Of a stretch of DNA of 64,000 nucleotides, positions 41,710 through 50,172 are shown piece by piece; the first letter of the stretch is position 1; every line of letters begins with the position of its first letter. A program made the translations under genes and the position numbers. The notes beneath the pieces were generated by a model. That model was given only the letters and a program-made list of their open reading frames with translations. It was not told the origin of the DNA and ran no database searches. Source of the stretch: an uncultured Sphingobacteriales bacterium (GTDB lineage: Bacteria > Bacteroidota > Bacteroidia > Chitinophagales > Chitinophagaceae); assembly GCA_946479435.1 (NCBI GenBank), contig CAMLFX010000001.1, positions 1 to 64,000 on the forward strand, read 5' to 3'.

Positions 41710-43665
41710 TTATTGCAATACTACTTTACGCAGCACTGCTGCTTTGTCTTGCGATGAGATCTTAATTAAGTAAATACCCTTTGCCTGGCTGTTCAGATCA
41801 ATATCTAACGAACCTGAATAACTGCTTAAGGGCTGGCTATATACTTTTGAACCTGTTACCGAAAATACTTCAACCATGCTTTGGGAGCTTTGCAGTTGAT
41901 AATCGACCGTGAACTGCCCGTTGCTGGGGTTAGGATATACATCGACCCTGGTGGTTTTAGGAGCTACTTCAGCTACATTAACAGGGAATAAAGCAGTGAA
42001 CTGATATAGTATTTTAGTGCCAAAATCGGAATTAAAGTTCTTAAAAATAGAGCCAGAACCATTCATTAAGCGAATATAACCACTACCATCGTCGGGGTTT
42101 GCCCACCAGTTCAAGCCATCTTTATTAAGCTGGGGCAGGTTAGATGGTGTAGGTCCGTCGTCATAAAATTCGAAAGCATAGCACTGACCGGGGGTAAGCA
42201 TTACGGTATCCTTATAAGTAGTTTTGGCAGTGAAATTATTCTTTTCGAAAACTACAGCACCTGTAACAGCATCGCGCAGCTTGTAATAATTTTCGGTAGG
42301 AGCGTTGTTGCTACGGAATGTGATGATGATCTTATTATCGTTCACTATGTCGGTAGTTTCGAAAGGAACGATTGTTGAGTTGGTGTAAGGAAACTCGTCG
42401 GTAGTGCCATTGGGTTTGGTCACTTCCACATCGAATTCGTTACTGCCACCATGCCATATCATAGGTGTCGTTAATTCAACAGTGTCCATTTGGCCCAAAG
42501 GAAGATTACCGGTCCAGTTGAACGTAACTTTCTGGCCACCTTTTAAACCATAGTTTACTTCAGCAGAAGTAAGATTGGTCTTACCATTGTTTTTTATAAC
42601 TATGATTGGTTTGCCACAAATAGGATTGTAGCGAAGGAATTCGTATTCGTTGCTTGGGGCAATAACTGCCTCCAGCGATACATCATTGGTATAAGTAGGC
42701 TCGTTGTACTGCGCCAGGTAAGCTGAAATAACCCAGTTGCCGGTATTAGACGTAGAAGTATAAGGTTCCATATCCATATCGAAGCTATGAACACTACCAC
42801 CTGTGAGGTCTTTAAACAAAAGGTTATCTTCTTTTACCGATTCGCCCGGGCACCAGTTGGTACGGTCGTATAACCAGGTACCTGCCTGCGGATACAACGA
42901 ATTGAAACCGCATTCGCGCCAGATGTATTTTTTCTCAACTTGTGTACCATCAAATTTAATAGTACGTTGCTTAGGACAGAATTCAACACAGTTGCTGGGG
43001 GCATCCATGCCATGGCCTGTTTGAATGATCTTCAGATCTACAGCTTTGGTGTTTGCATTCAGGCTAACATTGCGCAGGTCAAGGTGATTCTCAATAGGGT
43101 CAGTTGTTTTACCATAAGCAAAGCTGCCATGCCACATCGTATCGATATTGTTTACCTCTAGTGGTGGCGTGCCTTCTATGCAATAGAAGTTAAGATTGAT
43201 AACCCAGCCACGGCCATTTTGTGCTTCATAGCCTGAGTGGCGGTAAACGATCTCAAGTGAATCGTGCATGAGCGGTGCGAAATCCGTCATATCGTAATAC
43301 CATCCATGCTTCCAGTTGCTGGCAAAATTGATACCATAAGGGGTTATGAAACGGGCAATTTCCCAACCCACCGTATCGCCATTTACACCACCTTTACGGC
43401 GAATGCTGATATCGTTAATATAATCCCACTCCCCACAGGTCATGCCTACCGGACATTGAAAAGTAAGGTTAGCATACACCTTGTAGTATTTTTTGGTTGC
43501 ATCGGGAAACTCTGCCCATACCGGGTAAAAAGTTTGCCCCACACTTGGGTCAGTCTGTATCAGTACATTTTCATGCGCTTTAACCTTAATGGTGTCGCCG
43601 GTAGCACTGAAACCTTTCAGGTACATGAACTGCAGCAACACTAAAAACAGTAAACACTTTTTCAT
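41710..43665 (-). CDS. PNGase F-like secreted glycoamidase with T9SS type A sorting domain
   Basis: 651 residues. Signal peptide KKCLLFLVLLQFMYLKGFSA. Residues about 60-330 match peptide-N-glycosidase F, which cleaves N-glycans from asparagine: TCGEWDYINDISI with Asp81 and NCVEFCP with Glu228 correspond to the catalytic Asp60 and Glu206 of the Elizabethkingia enzyme, plus WEIARFITPYG and DRTNWCPGESV. Residues about 330-560 are Ig-like/jelly-roll. The end (VDVYPNPSNGQFTV; VFSVTGSKV; GIYLIKISS) is a type A T9SS sorting domain, so it is secreted to the surface. It is 58 bases after fabG and ends at its own terminator. Confidence 0.88.
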   Translation of the reverse strand: MKKCLLFLVLLQFMYLKGFSATGDTIKVKAHENVLIQTDPSVGQTFYPVWAEFPDATKKYYKVYANLTFQCPVGMTCGEWDYINDISIRRKGGVNGDTVGWEIARFITPYGINFASNWKHGWYYDMTDFAPLMHDSLEIVYRHSGYEAQNGRGWVINLNFYCIEGTPPLEVNNIDTMWHGSFAYGKTTDPIENHLDLRNVSLNANTKAVDLKIIQTGHGMDAPSNCVEFCPKQRTIKFDGTQVEKKYIWRECGFNSLYPQAGTWLYDRTNWCPGESVKEDNLLFKDLTGGSVHSFDMDMEPYTSTSNTGNWVISAYLAQYNEPTYTNDVSLEAVIAPSNEYEFLRYNPICGKPIIVIKNNGKTNLTSAEVNYGLKGGQKVTFNWTGNLPLGQMDTVELTTPMIWHGGSNEFDVEVTKPNGTTDEFPYTNSTIVPFETTDIVNDNKIIITFRSNNAPTENYYKLRDAVTGAVVFEKNNFTAKTTYKDTVMLTPGQCYAFEFYDDGPTPSNLPQLNKDGLNWWANPDDGSGYIRLMNGSGSIFKNFNSDFGTKILYQFTALFPVNVAEVAPKTTRVDVYPNPSNGQFTVDYQLQSSQSMVEVFSVTGSKVYSQPLSSYSGSLDIDLNSQAKGIYLIKISSQDKAAVLRKVVLQ

Positions 43666-43723
43666 CTATAAAAGTTTTGGAAGGATATACAATTTACGTA
43701 ATAAAATGGTAAATGGATGGATA

Positions 43724-44452
43724 TTAGGAGTATAACCCCCCGTTGATAGAGATAACCTGGCCGGTTATATAGGATGATTTGGGTGATGCGAGAAACTCAA
43801 CCAGGTCGGCCACTTCTTCAGCATTACCAAAACGCTTCATTGGTATCATGTTCACCAATTCTTTTTCATTGAGTTCTTCGGTCATATCGGTTTTAATAAA
43901 ACCTGGCGCTATGGCGTTGACGGTAATGTTGCGCTTAGCAATTTCCTGTGCCAGTGCTTTTGTAGCGCCTATCATACCCGCTTTTGCGGCAGAATAGTTT
44001 ACCTGCCCCGGCATACCTTTCAGGCCACTTAATGATACCATATTAATGATACGGCCATAGCGGTTCATCAACATTGGGTTCAGCACCTGCTTGGTAACAT
44101 GGTACATGCCTTGCAAGCTGGTACCCAATACACTATCCCACTGGTCTTGCGTCATGGACATCAGTAAGGTGTCTTGCCTTACGCCTGCGTTATTTATCAG
44201 TACTTCAATAATGTCTTCCTTGTGTGCTTCCATCCAGCCTCCTAAAACTTTTTCTACATCGGCTTTATTGGCTACATCGAACATCAAAGCTTCAGCCTGC
44301 ATGCCCTTTTCGCGTACAAGGTTAGCGGTTTCTTCTGCTGCGGTTTGGTTGCCTTTATAATTTACAAGAACTGAATAGCCAAGTTCTGCCAGCTTTACAC
44401 AGCAGGCACGGCCTATACCGCGCGAACCACCGGTTACTAATGCGTATTTCAT
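43724..44452 (-). CDS. 3-oxoacyl-ACP reductase, FabG-like SDR
   Basis: 242 residues. NADPH site TGGSRGIG near the start, NNAG in VLINNAGVRQDT, and catalytic Ser/Tyr/Lys in MVSLSGLKGMPGQVNYSAAKAG. The tail ASPKSSYITGQVISINGGLYS is FabG-like. It lies 27 bases after the ammonia-lyase gene in the same transcript. This points to a specialised fatty-acid-like pathway (aryl polyene) and not to housekeeping FabG, though the sequence alone allows either. Confidence 0.88.
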   Translation of the reverse strand: MKYALVTGGSRGIGRACCVKLAELGYSVLVNYKGNQTAAEETANLVREKGMQAEALMFDVANKADVEKVLGGWMEAHKEDIIEVLINNAGVRQDTLLMSMTQDQWDSVLGTSLQGMYHVTKQVLNPMLMNRYGRIINMVSLSGLKGMPGQVNYSAAKAGMIGATKALAQEIAKRNITVNAIAPGFIKTDMTEELNEKELVNMIPMKRFGNAEEVADLVEFLASPKSSYITGQVISINGGLYS

Positions 44453-44479
44453 ACTAGTATGTTTATATGTGATAGACTT

Positions 44480-46069
44480 TTATGCTTCTATTTCAATAAG
44501 CTGCCAGCTATCGAAGCCCAGCAATTTTTTCATTTTAGCGCCTACTTCTGTTTCCATCAGCCATTGCTTTACTTTAAGCAGCCTTTCTGATGAAGGCATG
44601 TCTTCGCTGAACGATGGTGCTAATGCACTGAGCTCATCGTACATCCAGCGGGTAGCCGGCGATAGCCTGTTTTTATAATCTTTATGGTCAATGGCCTGGA
44701 TGATAGCTAATGCGTGTACCGATAATACTTCGAAAGAATTTTCGATAACGCGCGCACACATTTGTGCAGCGTTGCAACCCATGCTTACTATATCCTGGTT
44801 ATCGTTGTTGTTCGATATACTGTGCACATACATTGGGTTGCTGAGTGTCTGGTTCTCTGCAACGTTGGATACTGCAGGGTATTGCATGCCCTGTATACCA
44901 AAGTTAAGACCCAGCTTGCCCATATTAATAAACGGCGGCAGTTTTTGGTTGAGGTGATGATTGAGCAGGAAGTTGAGTTGTCTTTCTGCCAGCATCGATA
45001 ATTTGGTAACTGCAATTTTCAGCTTATCCATTTCCAGCGATACATAATCGCCATGGAAATTACCACCGTGAAAAATATTCTGGTTCTTACGGTCGATGAT
45101 CGGATTATCGTTTACCGAATTCAATTCGTTGGTGATAACACGTGCGGTGCTTTCAATGGTATCATATACAGGGCCCAATATCTGTGGTACGCAGCGTAAC
45201 GAATAATACTCCTGTACTTTATCGTCAATAACCTGTTCGGTTACTTTCTTATCGTATAAATGTTCATGGCGCTTGCGCAGCAGCTTGCTTTTTTTAGATA
45301 TAGCACGCATTGCTTTGGCTACCATCTGCTGGCCGGGGTGTAGCTTTACCGCATTTAGCTCTTCTGAAAAATGGTCGTCATAAGCTTCCATTATTTCGTT
45401 CACCATAAGCGAGAACAGAATTTGTCCTGTCATCAGCTTGCGTGCATGCAATACATTAATGGCGCCAATACCCGTCATAGCAGAAGTGCCATTCAACAAA
45501 CCAAGCCCTTCGCGTATATGTATCTCAAGTGGTTTTAGACCAAGCTCTTTATATACTTTTTTAGCAGGTACTACCTTGCCCTTGTACCAGAAGTCGCCTT
45601 CGCCAATAAGGCCAAGCGCCAGATGAGCCAGTTGCACCAAATCGCCACTGGCACCTACACCACCGTGTGAGTAGATGGCAGGATACGCTTCGGCATTCAT
45701 CAGTTTTACAGCCAGCTCAATAAGATTGATGTGTATGCCGGAAAAGCCCAATAACATAGTATTGATACGGGCCAGCATAGTAGCGCGGCATTGCTGTGCC
45801 GATAACAAAGCACCCATGCCCGAGCTATGACTGCGGATCAGGTTGTATTGTAATTGCTTGCGGTCTTCATCGTTAATACGGTATTGGGCCATAGGGCCAA
45901 AACCGGTATTGATGCCATATATCAACTTGTCTTTAGAGAAAGACTGCAGGAACCGGTAGCTCTGTTTTACTTCGCTAAGTGCGGCAGGCGCTATCTTAAA
46001 TTCCTTTTGCTGCAAAATGATCTGCTCAAACGCGGCCAGATCAATAGGTTTGCCTCCCAGTGAGATCAT
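44480..46069 (-). CDS. Aromatic amino acid ammonia-lyase, tyrosine-ammonia-lyase type
   Basis: 529 residues of the HAL/PAL/TAL superfamily. The self-forming MIO group comes from Ala140-Ser141-Gly142 in GGVGASGDLVQ. Catalytic Tyr51 is in IYGINTGFGPM. The selectivity loop reads QYNLIRSHSSG (Ser80-His81), the same as I recall for the tyrosine-specific enzyme of Flavobacterium johnsoniae. The NGTSAMTGIG and NPIIDRKNQ stretches agree. The product would be p-coumarate, the starter unit of flexirubin-type pigments; Bacteroidota HutH for histidine use is the alternative, but no other hut gene is nearby. A -7 element lies at 46098-46105. Confidence 0.85.
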   Translation of the reverse strand: MISLGGKPIDLAAFEQIILQQKEFKIAPAALSEVKQSYRFLQSFSKDKLIYGINTGFGPMAQYRINDEDRKQLQYNLIRSHSSGMGALLSAQQCRATMLARINTMLLGFSGIHINLIELAVKLMNAEAYPAIYSHGGVGASGDLVQLAHLALGLIGEGDFWYKGKVVPAKKVYKELGLKPLEIHIREGLGLLNGTSAMTGIGAINVLHARKLMTGQILFSLMVNEIMEAYDDHFSEELNAVKLHPGQQMVAKAMRAISKKSKLLRKRHEHLYDKKVTEQVIDDKVQEYYSLRCVPQILGPVYDTIESTARVITNELNSVNDNPIIDRKNQNIFHGGNFHGDYVSLEMDKLKIAVTKLSMLAERQLNFLLNHHLNQKLPPFINMGKLGLNFGIQGMQYPAVSNVAENQTLSNPMYVHSISNNNDNQDIVSMGCNAAQMCARVIENSFEVLSVHALAIIQAIDHKDYKNRLSPATRWMYDELSALAPSFSEDMPSSERLLKVKQWLMETEVGAKMKKLLGFDSWQLIEIEA

Positions 46070-46097
46070 ATCAATTTAAAACTAGTAGTAAAGTGTG

Positions 46098-46105
46098 CAA
46101 ATATA
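46098..46105 (-). promoter_or_regulatory. -7 element (TATATTTG) for the ammonia-lyase/fabG operon
   Basis: Minus-strand TATATTTG, 28 bases before the lyase ATG. Nearby GTGTGC (46093-46098) and GCACAC (46119-46124) form an inverted pair that flanks the element and could be an operator. Confidence 0.4.
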
Positions 46106-46146
46106 AAAAACTAAGCGTGCACACGTGGGTAAAAGCCTTATGTGGC

Positions 46147-46959
46147 TTATTTATTTTTGCTGATAAGTCCTGTGAAAGGATTGCGGAGATTGCTATATCC
46201 TATAAGATCAACCTTTACACTGCCTACTAAAATGGGGCTGTCAACACGTACAGGCAGGTGGTTGGCATCATCGCTCACCCATACCATCATTTTTTCTCCG
46301 CCTTTGAAGATAGTACCCTCAATAAGCAACGGGCTTATTTTTATGGTGTTGAAAGTGCCGTATTTGGTAGTGATTTTTTCTTTACCTATATAGCGTATGT
46401 ACAGGTTATACACTTCATCATCCAAAAACATACTGAAAGGTATCTTGTCGCCCGGTTTATACTTACTATAATCAATATTGCGTGCATAATAGATGGCCGA
46501 CAAAACATCTTGTATGCAGGTAGGTACTTTATACACGCCATTGGTGGATACCGCCTGACCGATTTTCTGATTAAAAGTTACGTTGTTGTATATTTTGTAG
46601 CCACCTTCATTCACATTGCGTATAAACTTCACAGGCAACATGGTTTCGGCATCAATATAGGTTTCGTAGCGGTCGCGTACTTTATAAAACCATTCATAAG
46701 ATTTGAGTGTAGCACCATCGCCTGTTATATGATATACTTTTCGGTCGTTCAGGGTTTCCGCACTTACATTGAATGCTGCCATACCTGCACCCACCCATAA
46801 CCTGCCCATGTTGTAGTACACTTTGAAGGCGAGCTTTTCCCCTTCTTTAAAACTTTTATTTGTAATACCGCAAAACTCATTTTGAGCATTAGCTGCTACC
46901 GACGTTAAAACCACCCCCACATATAACAACCACCATTTTAAACGGACCATAAGCATCAT
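46147..46959 (-). CDS. DUF3108 exported protein
   Basis: 270 residues. Signal peptide within MVRLKWWLLYVGVVLTSVAA (start at 46959 or 46950). The mature part (FKEGEKLAFKVYYNMGRLWVG; RYETYIDAETMLPVKFIRNV; WVSDDANHLPVRVDSPILVG) matches DUF3108, a beta-rich envelope family with an LolA/lipid-binding-like shape. It starts 22 bases after the flippase-like membrane gene and is probably in its transcript. Function unknown; transport or insertion of a lipid-like product is a possibility given the neighbours. Confidence 0.8.
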   Translation of the reverse strand: MMLMVRLKWWLLYVGVVLTSVAANAQNEFCGITNKSFKEGEKLAFKVYYNMGRLWVGAGMAAFNVSAETLNDRKVYHITGDGATLKSYEWFYKVRDRYETYIDAETMLPVKFIRNVNEGGYKIYNNVTFNQKIGQAVSTNGVYKVPTCIQDVLSAIYYARNIDYSKYKPGDKIPFSMFLDDEVYNLYIRYIGKEKITTKYGTFNTIKISPLLIEGTIFKGGEKMMVWVSDDANHLPVRVDSPILVGSVKVDLIGYSNLRNPFTGLISKNK

Positions 46960-46981
46960 TATATTTTTAAAGCTACGAAGC

Positions 46982-47929
46982 TTAGCGCAATAACCTTGTG
47001 CGTGCCAGCAGTATACTGCCTATTATACCGGGTACTATCAGGTTAATGCACCAAACGCCAACTGTAGCGCCTAAAATACCTACTGTATTTTCTGAAAAAT
47101 GATGAAAGAGGTATAACCCCACCTGTCCCCGCTCACCTAACTCTACCAAAGTAACTGATGGTATTACTGCGATGACCCAAAAAAATAAAGCACACATCCA
47201 GAAGCCTTCAAACAGAGGGATATCTACATTCATCCACAGTAGCAAAATCAAATACTGTGCCGTATATACACTGTAGCGCAACAGCGATATTGCCAGTATG
47301 CGCATTTGCTCTGTTGACGTAAAACGTTTTAACAGTTTGCCATATATATGATAACGAAAACGCTGTAACCATTTTATTCGTTCTATGACGGGCAACCATG
47401 TTTCGAAGCGCCAATACAAGATACCCACGAATACCGTAGCGATAAAACAGGCAGCTAATAAAAGCATAGGCAATGTGCCGGGATATTTAACATTGTAGTA
47501 AACAAGCCCCAGCAAACCATAGATAAATAAAGTAAACATTTGTGCTATGGCACCCAGTATAGATACACTGATAAGCCGGAATGTATTCTTCTTTTTCAGG
47601 TATAAAATACGGCCAGGGTATTCACCAATACGATTGGGCGTAACCAGGGAAAACGAAATACCGGCAATGTAGCTAAGCAATGCCTGCCTGTATGATATAC
47701 GTTGCGCCGAAGCGGCAAGCATGTGCCATTTCCATGCTTCCAGAAGCAGGTTGACAGGCATGAGCGCTATAACTATATATAGTAAATAGTTGGGTCCTGT
47801 TTGCCACGTCCAGTCGGCACCCAGCGTAGCCAGTTGTTTTTTTACCTGCAGGTATATACCCACAAGCAATGCAATAGAAATAAGGCCGCCCAATGTATAG
47901 TTGAGCCATATTTTGGTACTTTTGTTCAA
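46982..47929 (-). CDS. Flippase-like integral membrane protein (UPF0104 / LPG-synthase TM region)
   Basis: 315 residues with about eight transmembrane helices and motifs of the lysylphosphatidylglycerol-synthase transmembrane family (PF03706): LLLEAWKWHMLAASAQRISY, YIAGISFSLVTPNRIGEYPG, and the C-terminal IPSVTLVELGERGQVGLYLF. The catalytic GNAT-like part of MprF is absent, so it is only the flippase-like half. These proteins are suspected to move lipids across the inner membrane. Its start is 11 bases from the divergent ruvC start. Confidence 0.82.
   Translation of the reverse strand: MNKSTKIWLNYTLGGLISIALLVGIYLQVKKQLATLGADWTWQTGPNYLLYIVIALMPVNLLLEAWKWHMLAASAQRISYRQALLSYIAGISFSLVTPNRIGEYPGRILYLKKKNTFRLISVSILGAIAQMFTLFIYGLLGLVYYNVKYPGTLPMLLLAACFIATVFVGILYWRFETWLPVIERIKWLQRFRYHIYGKLLKRFTSTEQMRILAISLLRYSVYTAQYLILLLWMNVDIPLFEGFWMCALFFWVIAVIPSVTLVELGERGQVGLYLFHHFSENTVGILGATVGVWCINLIVPGIIGSILLARTRLLR
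47917..47924 (+). promoter_or_regulatory. -7 element (TACTTTTG) for ruvC
   Basis: TACTTTTG fits TAnnTTTG and lies inside the first codons of the divergent membrane-protein gene, 16 bases before the ruvC TTG start. Confidence 0.35.
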
Positions 47930-47940
47930 TAAGAAAACTT

Positions 47941-48531
47941 TTGCAGAACGATCCTCATATTATACTTGGTATAGACCCCGGAACATTGGTTATGGGTTAT
48001 GGCCTGATAGCTATTGACAAAAGTAATGTTTCGCTGCTGGAAATGGGGGTTTTACAATTAGCAAAGAATAAAGACCACGCCGAAAGGCTGGAACTTATTT
48101 TCAGGAAGATGGAAATGCTAATCAAATTTCATAAGCCTGTTTCAGTAGCTATTGAAGCTCCGTTTTTTGGCAAGAACGTGCAAAGCATGCTGAAACTGGG
48201 GCGTGCGCAAGGCGTGGCTATTGCCGCTGCTATGATGCATGGCCTTCAGGCAGTAGAGTATGCGCCCAGAAAAATTAAACAATCGGTAACAGGCAGAGGT
48301 AATGCGACAAAAGAACAGGTGTGGGAAATGCTGCAGCATACACTCAAATTTGAACAGGATGTACGCTTTATGGATGCTACCGATGCAGTAGCCGTGGCAC
48401 TTTGCCATCATTATCAAAGCAAATTCACTGCATTGACAGGTACGCCGAAAGCGACCCCGGCCAAAGCAAAAAAAACCGGAAACTGGGCGTCCTTTGTTTC
48501 TCAAAATCCTGAAAGGGTAAAGATCAATTAA
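47941..48531 (+). CDS. ruvC: Holliday junction resolvase RuvC (TTG start)
   Basis: 196 residues. Catalytic acids are present: Asp in ILGIDPGTLVMGYG, Glu in VAIEAPFFGKN and Asp pair in MDATDAVAVALCHH. Cuts four-way junctions with RuvAB. No ATG exists between the upstream stop and GIDPG; the first downstream ATG would remove the first catalytic Asp. The start must therefore be the TTG at 47941 (or another non-ATG codon), 11 bases from the divergent membrane gene. The basic tail (TPKATPAKAKKTGNWASF) is an extension over the roughly 170-residue core. Confidence 0.95.
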   Translation: MQNDPHIILGIDPGTLVMGYGLIAIDKSNVSLLEMGVLQLAKNKDHAERLELIFRKMEMLIKFHKPVSVAIEAPFFGKNVQSMLKLGRAQGVAIAAAMMHGLQAVEYAPRKIKQSVTGRGNATKEQVWEMLQHTLKFEQDVRFMDATDAVAVALCHHYQSKFTALTGTPKATPAKAKKTGNWASFVSQNPERVKIN

Positions 48532-48684
48532 AATGTAATTGTGTTTATTAATAAGCTGTTTAGTATATTTAATGGCGAAAGAGAGACAGGTTCTGTGGGA
48601 GACTGGAAAAGATAAAGTTGTAGCATAGCAGCTTGGTAAACTCTGTAAAATATCGCTGGCTGGCTACATAAATTTTTTACTTCT

Positions 48685-49392
48685 ATGGCTGGAAAGGCAA
48701 GAATATTGTTGGTAGAGGACGACCCGACTTTGAGTTATGTAGTGAAGAATAGTTTGCAGCAGGCAGGTTACGATGTGGTACATTGCCCTGATGGTGAAAC
48801 GGCGTGGCTGCAATTCACTAAAAAAAGTTTTGATATATGCCTGCTGGATGTAGTACTACCTAAAAAGGATGGTATGGCATTGGCACACGATATACGTAAG
48901 CAAAACGAAAACATTCCCATATTATTACTCACATCCAAATCGATGGATGATGATAAGATAGCAGGTTTTAAAAGTGGTGCAGACGACTACATCACTAAAC
49001 CTTTCAATATGCAGGAATTGCTGCTGCGTATCGAGGTGTTTTTAAAACGCACCATGAAGAAGGAAGATGATGCCCCTACTCACTTCAAGCTGGGCAATCT
49101 TATTTTCGACTTTACCAACCTCATATTAAAAGGAGATACTGTTGACCACCAGCTTACACAACGTGAGGCCGACCTGATACGTTATCTATGCCTTAATTCG
49201 AACCGTGTGCTAAAGCGGGAAGAAATACTATTGAATGTGTGGGGCCGGGAAGACTATTTCCTGGGCCGCAGTATGGATGTATTTGTGACCAAGGTGCGTA
49301 AATACCTGAAGGAACAACCAGGGGTAGAACTGCAAACCATACATGGCGTAGGCTTTAAGTTCGTTTACCCTAATGAAATAATGGATAAATAA
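48685..49392 (+). CDS. OmpR/PhoB-family response regulator
   Basis: 235 residues. The receiver domain (1-120) has the acidic pair in LLVEDDPTLSYV, the phosphoacceptor Asp in ICLLDVVLPKKDG, the Thr in ILLLTSKSMDD and the Lys in DYITKPFNMQ. The winged-helix DNA-binding domain follows (LTQREADLIRYLCLNSNRVL; RSMDVFVTKVRKYLKE; IHGVGFKFVYP). No histidine kinase gene is adjacent, so its partner is elsewhere. It is convergent with pdxJ with three bases between stops and no terminator visible. Confidence 0.93.
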   Translation: MAGKARILLVEDDPTLSYVVKNSLQQAGYDVVHCPDGETAWLQFTKKSFDICLLDVVLPKKDGMALAHDIRKQNENIPILLLTSKSMDDDKIAGFKSGADDYITKPFNMQELLLRIEVFLKRTMKKEDDAPTHFKLGNLIFDFTNLILKGDTVDHQLTQREADLIRYLCLNSNRVLKREEILLNVWGREDYFLGRSMDVFVTKVRKYLKEQPGVELQTIHGVGFKFVYPNEIMDK

Positions 49393-49395
49393 ATT

Positions 49396-50118
49396 TTAGG
49401 CTTTTAGCTGCCTGCGGTAAAGCTGTATCGTGTTTTCCAAACCATAATAAAGTGCATCTGCTATTAATGCATGGCCTATAGAAACTTCTAACAGGTTAGG
49501 AATACGTTCCGCAAAAAATTTAAGATTGTGTAAATCCAGATCATGCCCTGCGTTCAGTCCCAGGTTGTGCGTGCTGGCTACACTGGCAGCCTTTATGTAT
49601 TTGGCAATGGCTTTTTCTTTATTGTGCAAATATTCTTTCGCGTACTCTTCGGTGTATAGCTCAACCCTGTCTGTACCTGTATCAGCAGCACCTGCTACCA
49701 TACGTTCATCGGCGTCGGTAAAAATTGAAACCCTTATCCCTGCTTTCCTGAATACACTAATGATATCTCTCAGATAAGCTTTGTTGACAATAGTATCCCA
49801 ACCGTGGTTAGATGTTAGTTGCCCTGGTGCATCGGGTACCAGAGTTACTTGCGTTGGCTTAGTATCCAGCACCAACTGAATAAATTTGTCTTCTTTAGGG
49901 TTGCCTTCTATATTGAATTCGGTAGTAATAATATTTTTTATGGCGTGTACATCGCTATATCTTATATGCCGTTCATCGGGGCGCGGGTGTACGGTAATAC
50001 CTTCTGCGCCAAAGTGCTGGCAATCGATAGCTACCTGTAATACATTAGGATTATTACCACCGCGGCTATTGCGCAGTGTAGCGATCTTATTGATATTTAC
50101 AGATAGTTTGGCCGGCAT
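49396..50118 (-). CDS. pdxJ: Pyridoxine 5'-phosphate synthase
   Basis: 240 residues, full length. Closes the pyridine ring of vitamin B6 from 3-amino-2-oxopropyl phosphate and deoxyxylulose phosphate. Diagnostic stretches: [20 protein letters not shown] at the start, [39 protein letters not shown] and [17 protein letters not shown]. The start at 50118 gives the standard N-terminus, with TAATTTTG 19 bases upstream as a -7 element. It is divergent from the substrate-binding lipoprotein gene. Confidence 0.97.
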   Translation of the reverse strand: MPAKLSVNINKIATLRNSRGGNNPNVLQVAIDCQHFGAEGITVHPRPDERHIRYSDVHAIKNIITTEFNIEGNPKEDKFIQLVLDTKPTQVTLVPDAPGQLTSNHGWDTIVNKAYLRDIISVFRKAGIRVSIFTDADERMVAGAADTGTDRVELYTEEYAKEYLHNKEKAIAKYIKAASVASTHNLGLNAGHDLDLHNLKFFAERIPNLLEVSIGHALIADALYYGLENTIQLYRRQLKA

Positions 50119-50137
50119 GTAGTTGAGGTGTTTTATA

Positions 50138-50145
50138 CAAAATTA
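50138..50145 (-). promoter_or_regulatory. -7 element (TAATTTTG) for pdxJ
   Basis: Minus-strand TAATTTTG fits TAnnTTTG and lies 19 bases before the pdxJ ATG. No TTG at the -33 spacing. Confidence 0.35.
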
Positions 50146-50172
50146 ACGGGCATTTACATTTAATTTGCATGA

